Below are positions 1-7,451 of a stretch of DNA of 16,308 nucleotides, in pieces. The stretch comes from Planctomycetota bacterium. GTDB lineage: Bacteria; Planctomycetota; PUPC01; JACPCR01. Both the position numbers and the translations under genes were made by a program. Positions within the stretch are counted from its first letter, which is position 1, and each line of letters begins with the position of its first letter. The notes beneath the pieces are model-generated. The model was not told the DNA's origin. It searched no databases and saw nothing but the letters and a program-made list of their open reading frames with translations. Location of the stretch: NCBI GenBank assembly GCA_030740295.1, contig JASLXP010001077.1, positions 1-16,308 of the forward strand. The letters run 5' to 3'.

Positions 1-468
1 GAGGCGAATCCTTCCACCCTTCGCCTTTATGGCCTCAAGCTGCTGGAGGATGGCTTCATCGGTTTCCTTCCAGGTGGTAGCCGCATCACCTTTCATCGGC
101 CCCCTAAGGCGGGCGGAATCATAGAGGTCGAGTACCGTGCCCTGTCCTCTCGCGCAAAGCCCGCCGGCTGACAGCGGATGCTCCGGATTGCCCTCCATCT
201 TGATCGGCCGCCCGTCCAGGCTCTTCACCAGAGCGCCGCAGCGGGCCAGGCACCCTCCGCACGTGGAGGCATACCAGTTCGCACGGCCCGGCACGATGCC
301 TTCCGGCAACTCGACATAAGGAATTATCTTTTCCTTCGGCGCCCGGAATCCACAGCCCGACATCGACAGCGCCGCGAAAGACGCGCCCACAGCATGCATG
401 AAGTCGCGGCGGCTCAAGCCGTCCTTTTCAGGAATTTCGATATTGATGAATTCGCTTACGTCAGACAC
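1..468 (-). CDS. ActB/QrcB-like molybdopterin oxidoreductase family protein, 5' part (runs off the left edge)
   Basis: The first 156 codons are present, read from a GTG at 468. Residues about 18-40 hold a twin-arginine signal (LSRRDFMHAVGASF) ending in a lipobox-like LSMSGC. This is followed by PKEKIIPYVELPEGIVPG, which is typical of the ActB subunit of Alternative Complex III and the related QrcB. Next comes CGGCLARC with a further Cys in GGLCARGQG, a spacing that fits a [4Fe-4S] site of the molybdopterin oxidoreductase family, and then GRPIKMEGNPEHP. By family, the protein would sit on the periplasmic face of a quinol:cytochrome c (or other acceptor) oxidoreductase and pass electrons. The cytochrome gene just upstream (680-1807) matches the actA-actB order. 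No Shine-Dalgarno is visible before the GTG, and a heptamer repeat lies immediately upstream, so the start is uncertain. The catalytic part is outside the window, so ActB versus another CISM protein cannot be settled. Confidence 0.8.
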   Translation of the reverse strand, partial: MSDVSEFINIEIPEKDGLSRRDFMHAVGASFAALSMSGCGFRAPKEKIIPYVELPEGIVPGRANWYASTCGGCLARCGALVKSLDGRPIKMEGNPEHPLSAGGLCARGQGTVLDLYDSARLRGPMKGDAATTWKETDEAILQQLEAIKAKGGRIRL

Positions 469-473
469 GGGAG

Positions 474-501
474 AGTAATGAGTAATAAGTAATGAGTAAG
501 T
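474..501. repeat. Heptamer tandem array, AGTAATR units (4 units)
   Basis: Four 7-bp units (AGTAATG, AGTAATA, AGTAATG, AGTAAGT) lie 5 bp before the start codon of the ActB-like gene, on its upstream side. A related array precedes the MoxR gene at 16092-16119. No open reading frame with family resemblance covers it. Bases 502-562 between this array and the next hold no recognisable gene. Confidence 0.85.
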
Positions 502-562
502 GTGGGCTTGAAGGGCCGGCGTTGTTTAAGCAGCGGTTGGGAATGATGGAATGTCTGTTGTT

Positions 563-681
563 TGTGGTCTGCAGTCTGTTGTCTGTAGTCTGTGGTCTGT
601 GGTCTGTGGTCTGTAGTCTGTGGTCTGTGGTCTGTAGTCTGTGGTCTGTAGTCTGTAGTCTGTAGTCTGTAGTCTCTGGTC
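563..681. repeat. Heptamer tandem array, TGTRGTC units (17 units)
   Basis: Seventeen consecutive 7-bp units are readable, almost all TGTGGTC or TGTAGTC, with variants TGCAGTC, TGTTGTC and TCTGGTC towards the ends. The array starts inside the stop codon of the cytochrome gene (complement of 680-682) and runs into the gap before the ActB-like gene. It resembles the short tandemly repeated repetitive (STRR) heptamers described in cyanobacteria, though not with the same unit. The minus-strand ORF across it translates to a simple TDYRPQT-like repeat and is not a credible protein. Confidence 0.95.
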
Positions 682-1807
682 ACTGATGACAGGCGGTGCA
701 GTCCAAAGTCGCTTCGCTTCGTTTCCAATGTGTAGGCGGGGTTGTCCCTCGGTGGCGATGACAGTTCACACACCAGCCCATAGAGAGATCGCTTGCCTGT
801 CGGATGCGATCCATGGTTTCGACCGGGCCGTGGCACTCCTGGCAGGCAAGCCCGTTTTGAACGTGGGATTGATGACTGAAGGTGACGAAGTCAGGCAGGC
901 GATGAACGCGCACCCATTCGAGTGATTTCGGTTGTTCGGTGTTTTTGGATTCCCAGACCTCGAACAGCTTGGCCAGTTCCTGCGATGGCTCTTTGGCCTT
1001 GCTGCGTTTCTTTACGATGTGATGGCAGTTCATGCAGACATTCAAGGACGGCACTCCGGCGACTTGGCTCTTCTCCGCGCCGTGATGGCAGTAGAGGCAG
1101 GCGATCTCCATGTCGCCCGCGTGCAGCTTGTGTGAAAACGCAATGGGCTGCTCAGGGGCGTAGCCCTGGTGATTGCCGACGTACCTGTAATGGCGGTGCC
1201 CGCCCAGGGCCCAGTACCCGTCGGCCATGGTGAGCACGGCCAGCACAAGCGCAGACTGCGGGCCGCAACATTTCCAGGCCCAGCCAGTCGCTGCAAGGAA
1301 GACCGGCAAAAGTGCCAGCGCAACAAGCGGGATGCCCCCGCTCTCGTCGGGCATGACCACTCGTTTTGTGAACGATTCTTCTTCCAACAGTTCCGGCTCG
1401 TCATCGCCGCCATTGGCGCCTGCGCTGAACGTCTCGATGTAAGTAAGCAGACCCTCTGCCTGCTGGGCGTTCAGCCCGGCGTCGTCCATGCGAACGCCGT
1501 TGTACTTTTCGAGCAGTTCTTTGGCGACGGGATCGGTATCGAGGTATTCGCCGGGTCTGCTGATGAAGCCGACAAGCCAGTTTTTCTCACGCTTTCCCGT
1601 TACCCCCTTCAGGTCAGGGCCGACTCGATCCCCCTTTCCGATTGTGTGGCACTTGCTGCATTTCTGATGAAACAGAGCAGCCTGCTTAAGAAACTCTTCA
1701 CCCGGTTTCGCCGCCCCGGCCGAGGCCCTTGCGTGCCTTCCAGCAAGCCTCTCGTTTGCGGCAGTTGCCGAGGAGACAAGCAATGTGATCAGAAAGACGA
1801 TTTTCAT
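680..1807 (-). CDS. Membrane-anchored hexaheme cytochrome c: class I cytochrome domain fused to ActA-type pentaheme domain
   Basis: The 375-residue protein starts with a Sec-type signal (MKIVFLITLLVSSATA). A class I cytochrome c domain follows, with heme motif CSKCH, GPDLKG and a distal Met candidate in YNGVRMDD. One or two hydrophobic helices come next (IPLVALALLPVFLAATGW and an Ala/Leu-rich stretch). The C-terminal half carries five more heme motifs: CLYCH, CMNCH, CQECH, CVNCH and CTACH. It also has the paired phrases FSHKLHAG and FSHQSHVQNG, typical of the ActA/QrcA multiheme family. It would take electrons from the quinol-oxidising Act complex on the outside of the inner membrane. In canonical Alternative Complex III, ActA (pentaheme) and ActE (monoheme) are separate subunits, so this looks like a fusion of the two roles. 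The ActB-like gene follows on the same strand after 211 bp. No strong ribosome-binding site precedes the ATG. Confidence 0.88.
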   Translation of the reverse strand: MKIVFLITLLVSSATAANERLAGRHARASAGAAKPGEEFLKQAALFHQKCSKCHTIGKGDRVGPDLKGVTGKREKNWLVGFISRPGEYLDTDPVAKELLEKYNGVRMDDAGLNAQQAEGLLTYIETFSAGANGGDDEPELLEEESFTKRVVMPDESGGIPLVALALLPVFLAATGWAWKCCGPQSALVLAVLTMADGYWALGGHRHYRYVGNHQGYAPEQPIAFSHKLHAGDMEIACLYCHHGAEKSQVAGVPSLNVCMNCHHIVKKRSKAKEPSQELAKLFEVWESKNTEQPKSLEWVRVHRLPDFVTFSHQSHVQNGLACQECHGPVETMDRIRQASDLSMGWCVNCHRHRGTTPPTHWKRSEATLDCTACHQ

Positions 1808-1911
1808 GAATCGATTGCAGGGCTCAGATGGATGTCGTGCAGAGATTGCACCGATTTGCCGTTCTAGATAGAGGTGCGTGAGGAAACAAGTTGCGTACCG
1901 GGGAACGAGTC

Positions 1912-1939
1912 GTGATGCGTAATGCGTAATGCGTCATAC
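1912..1939. repeat. Heptamer tandem array, GTRATGC units
   Basis: Four 7-bp units (GTGATGC, GTAATGC, GTAATGC, GTCATAC) lie upstream of the cytochrome gene in the 306-bp gap 1808-2113. They are in near-inverted orientation to the array at 2033-2060: GTGATGCGTAAT here against ATTACGTATCAC there, 11 of 12 complementary. No gene is seen in the gap. Confidence 0.8.
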
Positions 1940-2032
1940 GGAGTGCACAGCAGATGTATCTGTGTGTGAACGTCGGACCGCAATCAAGAGAGAGGAGAAT
2001 CAGAGAGAGAACTGTTACGCATCGAAGCACAC

Positions 2033-2060
2033 TTACTCATTGTGTATTACGTATCACGTC
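2033..2060. repeat. Heptamer tandem array, TTACGTA-type units
   Basis: Four degenerate 7-bp units (TTACTCA, TTGTGTA, TTACGTA, TCACGTC) lie downstream of the porin stop codon. The 12-mer ATTACGTATCAC at 2046-2057 is identical to the one at 16212-16223, so the two arrays belong to one family. The purine-rich stretch 1985-2012 between the arrays shows no coding signal. Confidence 0.75.
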
Positions 2061-2077
2061 TCGGAGTCAGCATCGCT

Positions 2078-2106
2078 GGAGAGCTGCCGCGGGACGACAG
2101 CTCTCC
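2078..2106 (-). terminator. Stem-loop after the porin gene, possible terminator
   Basis: A perfect 9-bp inverted repeat, GGAGAGCTG / CAGCTCTCC, with an 11-nt loop lies 8 bp beyond the porin stop codon on the minus strand. No U-run follows on that strand, so it may act as a 3' end stabiliser or a Rho-assisted end rather than a classical intrinsic terminator. Confidence 0.5.
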
Positions 2107-2113
2107 GCACTCC

Positions 2114-3508
2114 TCAAAACGTGTACTGCAACTGCAGGAAGAAGAAGTCGATGTCCTTGCTGCTGCCGGACTGCTCGATGAAATCGCCGGCGAAGAAGTG
2201 GCTGTAGCCGACAACGGCGAGGCATCGCCGGTTTACCGGGTACTTGAGCAGCAGGTCGAATTCCTGCCCCACTTCGCTCGCGGTGCCTGAGCTGCCGGTT
2301 CTCAGGACTGCACCGCCCACGTTGTAAAGCGCGTCATCCGTATCCGCGCGCCAGAAGAAATGATGCTGAAGCTTGCCCCAGAGTTTTTTAATCTTGAAAT
2401 TAACTGCGGGGCTGATGTCGATCGTGTTAAACCTACCCACAATATCTACATAGCCCAGATATTTATGGGCAAGTGGGAACAGGTGGTCGAAGGTCTCCAC
2501 GTCCCCTCCGGCAGAGCTGTCGCCAGTCGCGTAATCGAAGCCGCACCAGAGCCTGGGCGTGGCATAAGCGTCTTCGAACGTATATCCCGCTTCGGCCGCG
2601 ATCATGTAGGCGTTGATATCACCGGTGCCGACCTCACCAAACTGGTAGGCGACTTCCAGTTCGTAGTCGGCACCGTTTTCAGATTTACCCCAGACTCTTG
2701 TGCCGATGGTCTGGCGGTCTTCTTCCCCCGTCGTTCCGTTGAAGGTTTTGCTGTCGCGGCCCAAGCCAAGCCAGTAAAGGTCCCAGCCGGTATCTGAGCC
2801 GGGGATCTTTCCTTTGCCGTAGATGCCGTAGAGCTGGATAGCGTCGTTCGCCTCGTTGAAGTCGTACCTGTCCACCGTCACCAGGCGGGCCCAGAAACTG
2901 TGAATCTTCCATCCCTCGATGTCCAGAATGCCGGAGAAGCCGTCGAAGGTGCGACGTGTATTCGCCCAGTCGAACGGTGTGACAAGGCGTTGATTGCCCA
3001 TCATGAGTTCCTGGCGGCCGGGACGAAAGGTGAAAGTGCCCCAGTCACCGATTGGCAGTTTGATGTCCACGAATCCGTTCTGAAGATCGAACTCATCAAG
3101 ATCGATGGATCGGCGGCCACCCGGAAGACTACGATCTGAAGCGAGTGAGCTCTTTGCCTCTGCGAAAACGCGAATGTTTTCGGACACATGCAGATCGCCG
3201 TGCAGGCGCAGGCGATAGAGGTGGTAGGTGTCGTCGTTCGCTTCGCCAAACCCGAAATTTTCGAATGTCTCCGTCCGATACCGCACTTGGCCACCTATGG
3301 AGAGCCAGACGGATTCGTCAGCACTTATGGGTATGAACTTGATGCGGTCCATGGCCTCAAGGCCTGATCGGTCCTGCCCGGCAAGGCCGGAATAGTCTTC
3401 GGCATAGCGAACGCCGGCAAATTTCGGCGGCGTGTATTCGGCAAAAATCAGTGGAGTACAGATTAATAGAGTAAAAAAACCCAACGGCACAGTTGATGGA
3501 CGGATCAT
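2114..3508 (-). CDS. Alginate-export-family outer membrane beta-barrel porin
   Basis: The 464-residue protein has a signal peptide (about residues 1-23, ending PLIFA) and then a barrel with alternating polar and hydrophobic strands rich in aromatic residues. It ends in LQLQYTF, the terminal-Phe outer-membrane sorting signature. The stretches LSIGGQVRYRTETFENFGFG, YRLRLHGDLHVSENIRVFAE and FRPGRQELMMGNQRLVTP are those of the alginate-export/AlgE-like family. In that family many members are general porins for anionic or aromatic solutes rather than alginate exporters, so the substrate is not known here. The start is well supported: AGGAGAGGAGAGG lies just before the ATG. It is divergent from napA, so passage of nitrate or another anion is conceivable but only an inference. 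Confidence 0.85.
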   Translation of the reverse strand: MIRPSTVPLGFFTLLICTPLIFAEYTPPKFAGVRYAEDYSGLAGQDRSGLEAMDRIKFIPISADESVWLSIGGQVRYRTETFENFGFGEANDDTYHLYRLRLHGDLHVSENIRVFAEAKSSLASDRSLPGGRRSIDLDEFDLQNGFVDIKLPIGDWGTFTFRPGRQELMMGNQRLVTPFDWANTRRTFDGFSGILDIEGWKIHSFWARLVTVDRYDFNEANDAIQLYGIYGKGKIPGSDTGWDLYWLGLGRDSKTFNGTTGEEDRQTIGTRVWGKSENGADYELEVAYQFGEVGTGDINAYMIAAEAGYTFEDAYATPRLWCGFDYATGDSSAGGDVETFDHLFPLAHKYLGYVDIVGRFNTIDISPAVNFKIKKLWGKLQHHFFWRADTDDALYNVGGAVLRTGSSGTASEVGQEFDLLLKYPVNRRCLAVVGYSHFFAGDFIEQSGSSKDIDFFFLQLQYTF

Positions 3509-3578
3509 GACACCTCTCCTCTCCTAAAGCACGGTGCAAAAATTAGAACTCCGCAGCGCTTAGCAAGCAAGATGCCTT

Positions 3579-3643
3579 TGAGGTGCGAGCCTCATATGGG
3601 CTGCAACCCACAGAACAGCCAAGAAGCCCTTTATAGAGAAGGG
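3579..3643 (+). promoter_or_regulatory. Cluster of inverted repeats in the napA upstream region (candidate leader or operator)
   Basis: Three inverted repeats follow one another in the 273-bp divergent region between the porin gene and napA: TGAGG/CCTCA (3579-3594, 6-nt loop), TGGGCTGCAACCCA (3597-3610, a palindrome with one mismatched pair) and CCCTT/AAGGG (3627-3643, 7-nt loop). GGGCTG at 3598-3603 could also pair with CAGCC (3616-3620) or AGCCC (3625-3629), giving alternative folds. This could be an operator set or a structured RNA leader. I do not recognise a named riboswitch, FNR box or NarL site. The rest of the region holds the napA start and nothing else identifiable. Confidence 0.35.
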
Positions 3644-3781
3644 GGCGGCTTCGAGTCATTTCAGAAAAAAGCGGGAACGTCTTTTGCCTCAGTCCGAAGG
3701 CCGGTCGTACTGATGCAATCCATGCATCGATCCGTGCGTTGCCAACATCTTGCCTGCCGTTTTTTCGTAATGGAGAAAGCC

Positions 3782-6541
3782 ATGAAAAAGAAGCTGCCCT
3801 TCGAACATTTTTCACGCCGTGACTTCATGAAAGTCTCGGGAGGCACTGCTGCAACGGCAGGTCTCTTCCAGATGTTTCCAAACGAATTTGTATCCGCTGA
3901 GGAAGTGCTCCCCAGCACCGGCAAGCGGCAGCTTCAGGCGCAGTGCCCTTACTGCGGCGTCGGCTGTGGATGCCTCGTGCAGGTTGAAGGCGATACGATC
4001 GTCGGAATGGTGCCTGATAAAGCGCACCCCACGAACAAGGGCATCCAGTGCATCAAAGGGCTGAACGCTAACGAACCGGTTTACAAGGATCGCATCGAGC
4101 ACTGCCTCATCCGCAAAGACATGAGCGACCCGCTTACTGGACATGTTTCTGAAACCAAGGGCCGCTTCGATGAATCTGTCTTCCGCAAGGCAAGCTATGA
4201 AGAGGGCGAAGAGCTCGTTGCCGAAAAGATGGCCGCCATCGCGAAAAAGTTCGGTGGCAATTCGATCGGCCTCAATGGCTCGGGCCAGCTCACCATGGAA
4301 GCGCAGTGGATCGAAAACCTGCTGATGAAAGGCATCCTCACTTCGAACTCCATCGAGGCGAATGCCCGCATGTGCATGACCTCCGCGGTCACCGGCTACT
4401 TCGCCACCTATGGCTCGGACACGCCGCCTACCTGCTACGACGATATCGAAATATCAGACTTCGTTTCTTTCTGGGGACACAACCCGCGAGAAGCGCATCC
4501 CGTGCTTTTCTGGAGAGTTGCCGATCACAAAAAGAACACGGGCATTGCCACACTGGTGAGCGATCCCCGGCGCACAGGAACGGTCACCGGCCTCGAAGAT
4601 ATCAACCCGCGCAATTCCCATCATTTCGCGACGATCAACGGAGACATCTCGTATCTCAACGCCATCGCGCACGTGATCATTAACAAGTATCCCGAAGCGG
4701 TCATGCCTGAGAAATGGCTCGATGAAAAGACATCCGGCTGGAAGGAATACATCGAAGGCATCAAGGCGCGCTACTCACCCGAACAGGTGGTCGAACGAAT
4801 GAAAATCTTCGACCGCGAGCGCGTGACGGTTAAAGACATCGAACGCATTGCCCAGCTCTGGGCAGAGGCGTCTATCAAAGGGCGTAAGCGGGGCAAGGGC
4901 GGTGTGCTGACCTTCTGGGGCATTGGCTATAACCAGATGCTTCACGGTCAGCACAACACGATCTCCATCGTCAACCTGCACCTGCTTACTGGAAACGTCG
5001 GCCGGCCAGGCTGTGGCTCACATTCGCAGACAGGCCAGCCCAATGCGATGAGCGAACGCCTGATGGGCGGGCTCACGGGGCGGCTGCCGTTCAACAAGCC
5101 GCTCAAGAACGATAAGTGGCGTGCGTGGATGAACACCGCCTGGAGGCTGCCCCCCGGGCGTCTCGACCAAACCCTGAAAGAGAAGAACCCGATGGTGCTT
5201 GGCATGCTCGAGCGCGCGCTCAAGGAAGACCTGCACGCGATGTTCTGGATGTACACCACTCACGTGCATCTGCCTGACCTCGAGACGCTGGTGCGCCCGG
5301 CCATGACGAGAATGTTCTGCGTGGTGCAGGATATCTACCGTCACGCGCCCAACCTGCTCTACGGCGACGTCATCTTCCCCGCCATCACCTGGGGCGAGTG
5401 GACGGGGGGCATTTACGTCCAGAGCGAACGCCGGCTTTACGTCAACGACGGCGTGGGAGTCGGTCGCAATGAGAAGGGTGCGCCCCTCACGGAAGCGTTG
5501 CCGGATATGGATCTGGCAATCGATAAATCGAAAGCCATCGCCCGCAAGCTGGGTCTCGATGCCGACAAGATCATGCCTTACAAGAAGACGCTGAAGAACA
5601 AGTACGGTCAGAGCTTCTACGATCCCGAAGAGATCTTCCGAGACATCCTTCGTGCATCGAAGGGCTCGGACGCGGACCTCACCGGCATGCTCGAAGTCGA
5701 AAAGCGCGACGGTATCAGCCCTTACGAGCAGCTCCGCCGCCTGCGTGGCATCCAGTGGCCCGCCCCGACGTACGAGATCGCCAAGAAGGGCGGAACGCCG
5801 CGACGTTATCTCGGTCAGGAAGGCTGGGAGGGCAAGCCTTACGGTGACTTCGCCAAGCCCAACGGGAAGGCCTCCTTCAAACTGTGCGAACAGAACTACG
5901 ACACGCTGAAGGAGACCACCGACAAGCTCATGGCCATCGGCGAAGACGTGGGCAAGCTCGTTCACAAGAAAGCATCGAACAAGGAGATTCTCGCTGCCGC
6001 GCAGAAACAGAAATTCCTCATCGATATGCCGGAGCTCCTGATTCACGCGCGCGATAACGCGCTCGTCCCCGAGCTGCCCGATCTGGATTTCTATGAGGAC
6101 GAAGACAAGACGCTCGAGGACGCTACGAAGGAAAACAAGTATCCATTCTGGCTGGGCCTCGGCATCGTGTACGAACACTTCCATTCAGCGAAGACCATTC
6201 GCGGCTCCACCACCCTGAAGCTCGTCCCAGAACAGTACGTAGAGGTCAACGAAGACGACGCGGACCGCTACGAGCTCGAGGACGGGGAAAAGGTGCGCAT
6301 CATCACCCGCCGCGGATCCTACGAAGGCCGTGTGTCCATCGGCACGGACTCAATAGTCAAGCCCGCCCGCTCTGAAGTTCCCGAAGGCTACATCTTCAGC
6401 CCGTGGAATCTCTCCGTCGCGGACAGCGCCGACCCCGCCCGGAACAAGTGGCTCGTCAACGCCACCAGCCACCGAGCGTGGGATCCGGTGAGCGGCCAGG
6501 CCGATTACAAGAAGCTGGCCGCGAGGATTGAGAAGATTTGA
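3782..6541 (+). CDS. napA: Periplasmic nitrate reductase catalytic subunit, NapA family
   Basis: The protein has 919 residues. It opens with a Tat signal (SRRDFMKVSGGTAATAG). The [4Fe-4S] site is CPYCGVGC with a fourth Cys 28 residues on (C55, C58, C62, C90). The probable Mo ligand is C198 in NARMCMTSAV, followed by CYDDIE and FWGHNPREAHP, as in NapA. LTGNVGRPG, TGQPNAM and a C-terminal dinucleotide-binding domain (EHFHSAKTIRG, RIITRRGSYEG) complete the fold. NapA reduces nitrate to nitrite in the periplasm using bis-MGD molybdenum. The length fits the longer (about 920-residue) NapA type seen in Campylobacterota better than the 830-residue enterobacterial one. The ATG at 3782 is chosen because it puts the Tat motif at the N terminus and has GGAG 7 bases ahead; the open frame extends upstream through structured non-coding DNA. 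NapG- and NapH-like genes follow. Nitrate is the likely substrate but was not proven by the sequence. Confidence 0.88.
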   Translation: MKKKLPFEHFSRRDFMKVSGGTAATAGLFQMFPNEFVSAEEVLPSTGKRQLQAQCPYCGVGCGCLVQVEGDTIVGMVPDKAHPTNKGIQCIKGLNANEPVYKDRIEHCLIRKDMSDPLTGHVSETKGRFDESVFRKASYEEGEELVAEKMAAIAKKFGGNSIGLNGSGQLTMEAQWIENLLMKGILTSNSIEANARMCMTSAVTGYFATYGSDTPPTCYDDIEISDFVSFWGHNPREAHPVLFWRVADHKKNTGIATLVSDPRRTGTVTGLEDINPRNSHHFATINGDISYLNAIAHVIINKYPEAVMPEKWLDEKTSGWKEYIEGIKARYSPEQVVERMKIFDRERVTVKDIERIAQLWAEASIKGRKRGKGGVLTFWGIGYNQMLHGQHNTISIVNLHLLTGNVGRPGCGSHSQTGQPNAMSERLMGGLTGRLPFNKPLKNDKWRAWMNTAWRLPPGRLDQTLKEKNPMVLGMLERALKEDLHAMFWMYTTHVHLPDLETLVRPAMTRMFCVVQDIYRHAPNLLYGDVIFPAITWGEWTGGIYVQSERRLYVNDGVGVGRNEKGAPLTEALPDMDLAIDKSKAIARKLGLDADKIMPYKKTLKNKYGQSFYDPEEIFRDILRASKGSDADLTGMLEVEKRDGISPYEQLRRLRGIQWPAPTYEIAKKGGTPRRYLGQEGWEGKPYGDFAKPNGKASFKLCEQNYDTLKETTDKLMAIGEDVGKLVHKKASNKEILAAAQKQKFLIDMPELLIHARDNALVPELPDLDFYEDEDKTLEDATKENKYPFWLGLGIVYEHFHSAKTIRGSTTLKLVPEQYVEVNEDDADRYELEDGEKVRIITRRGSYEGRVSIGTDSIVKPARSEVPEGYIFSPWNLSVADSADPARNKWLVNATSHRAWDPVSGQADYKKLAARIEKI

Positions 6542-6550
6542 GGGAAGAAG

Positions 6551-6608
6551 GTATGGGAGCGTACGAGGATGTAGTGTGGGAGGATGGGAGTCTGCGAGGA
6601 TGGGAGTC
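6551..6608. repeat. Degenerate octamer-periodic tract (GATGGGAG-like units)
   Basis: From GTATGGGA onward the sequence can be read in 8-bp steps (TGTGGGAG, GATGGGAG, TCTGCGAG, GATGGGAG). It includes a 13-bp direct repeat GAGGATGGGAGTC at 6580-6592 and 6596-6608. It lies in the napA-napG gap and runs into the hairpin pair that follows. Confidence 0.6.
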
Positions 6609-6659
6609 AGAGATTCTCTGACTCCCTCCTGCTCTCTCGCTCTGAATCTCAGAGCGAGA
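6602..6659 (+). promoter_or_regulatory. Twin perfect hairpins between napA and napG
   Basis: Two stem-loops stand 8 bp apart: GGGAGTCAGAG-ATT-CTCTGACTCCC (6602-6626) and TCTCGCTCTGA-ATC-TCAGAGCGAGA (6635-6659). Each has an 11-bp perfect stem and a 3-nt loop. No U-run follows, so an intrinsic terminator is unlikely. A segmental mRNA stabiliser or processing site that separates napA level from the ferredoxin genes is a reasonable guess. Confidence 0.6.
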
Positions 6660-6686
6660 AGCTTGGCCGCCCCAACCCACACTCCC

Positions 6687-7325
6687 ATGCCGCAAATGGA
6701 CCTCACCCGCCGCGAATTTACCAAGAACACCGCCCTCCTCGGCGCCGCCATAGGTACCGGGCTGGCCTTCATACGACCGGCAGAAACGCGGGCCGAGTGC
6801 ATCCGGCCGCCTGGTGCGCTGCCGGAGGATGAGTTTCTTTCAAAATGCATTCGCTGCGGGCAGTGTGGGGATGCCTGTCCGAATCGATGTATCACGCAAT
6901 TGTCCGAAGAGACCGGGAAGACGTTTTCCATCTCTCCCGGCACGGGCGACGAGGGCACGCCGGTCATCTTTCCGCGGCAGCAGGCGTGCAATCTTTGCAA
7001 CAGCGACCGGCAGGGCGATGCGCTACTTTGCACTGACGCATGTCCCACAGGTGCGTTGCGGCTCGTAAAGAAAGACCCGGACGACCTTCAACGCAAAGTT
7101 CAGATGGGTGTAGCTGAGGTAGATACAAATCTCTGCTACTCGTACAACGGCAGTTCGTGCGGCGTGTGCGTGCGGGCCTGTCCCTTTGAAAGAAAAGCCC
7201 TAAAAGCCGGCCTCATGGAACGGCCGATGCTTGATCCGGATTACTGCATCGGATGTGGCCTGTGTGAGAGGTCATGCATCCGTTATCCGCAGGCAATTAC
7301 AGTGAAGCCTGTGGAGAGAATGTGA
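6687..7325 (+). CDS. NapG-like Tat-exported polyferredoxin (first copy)
   Basis: The 212-residue protein has a Tat signal near the N terminus (LTRREFTKNTALLGAAIGTG) and four cysteine clusters. They are CIRCGQCGDACP (C54-C64), a variant second site CNLC-x11-CTDACP, CGVCVRACP and CIGCGLCERSC. RPPGALPEDEF ahead of cluster 1 is a NapG hallmark. NapG is a periplasmic ferredoxin that, with membrane protein NapH, passes menaquinol electrons towards NapA. Two in-frame ATGs (6687 and 6696) both suit the Tat signal. Neither has a visible Shine-Dalgarno, since the preceding 25 bases are C-rich, so the exact start is open. The reading frame continues upstream through the hairpins but that part looks non-coding. 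The 11-residue gap in the second cluster resembles NrfC/DmsB-type sites and differs from the second copy. Confidence 0.85.
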   Translation: MPQMDLTRREFTKNTALLGAAIGTGLAFIRPAETRAECIRPPGALPEDEFLSKCIRCGQCGDACPNRCITQLSEETGKTFSISPGTGDEGTPVIFPRQQACNLCNSDRQGDALLCTDACPTGALRLVKKDPDDLQRKVQMGVAEVDTNLCYSYNGSSCGVCVRACPFERKALKAGLMERPMLDPDYCIGCGLCERSCIRYPQAITVKPVERM

Positions 7326-7330
7326 CTGGC

Positions 7331-7384
7331 AACGATTGCAGAGCAACTGTGCGGAGCCTGATGCAGCCCGCTGCAAATCGTTTT
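7331..7384 (+). terminator. Stem-loop with short T-run between the two NapG-like genes (attenuator-like)
   Basis: AACGATT-GCAG (7331-7341) pairs with CTGC-A-AATCGTT (7371-7382) with one bulged A, and TTTT (7381-7384) ends the structure. It begins 5 bases after the stop codon. It could be a leaky terminator or an mRNA-stability element. The remainder of the gap (7385-7451) includes CCCC-tccgac-GGGG (7394-7407) and no gene. Confidence 0.45.
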
Positions 7385-7451
7385 ACGAATTTACCCCTCC
7401 GACGGGGCTACATGAATTCTGCCAATTTGATTCCAATCCGGTTTGCGAGTC

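Noticed and set aside
563..681. CRISPR array
   Set aside because: Units are 7 bp with no spacers; it is a simple tandem repeat.
456..836. 126-aa minus-strand ORF spanning the heptamer array
   Set aside because: Its middle is a simple translation of the 7-bp repeat, and it overlaps the C-terminal heme motifs of the real cytochrome in another frame.
3489..3509. FNR-like box (TTGAT ... ATCAT) near the porin start
   Set aside because: The half-sites are 6 bp apart instead of 4 and lie inside the porin coding sequence.
3572..3781. 70-residue N-terminal extension of NapA
   Set aside because: It would bury the Tat signal, lies in an inverted-repeat-rich region and lacks family similarity; the ATG at 3782 has its own ribosome-binding site.
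5018..6184. 388-aa minus-strand ORF
   Set aside because: It is fully antisense to napA and is explained by codon bias of the real gene; no motif is recognisable.
3782..6541. Formate dehydrogenase or assimilatory nitrate reductase identity for the NapA-like enzyme
   Set aside because: The Tat signal, the NARMCMTSAV context and the linked NapG/NapH genes favour periplasmic NapA.
6528..6686. N-terminal extension of the first NapG-like protein
   Set aside because: It would run through the two hairpins and octamer repeats and push the Tat motif inward.
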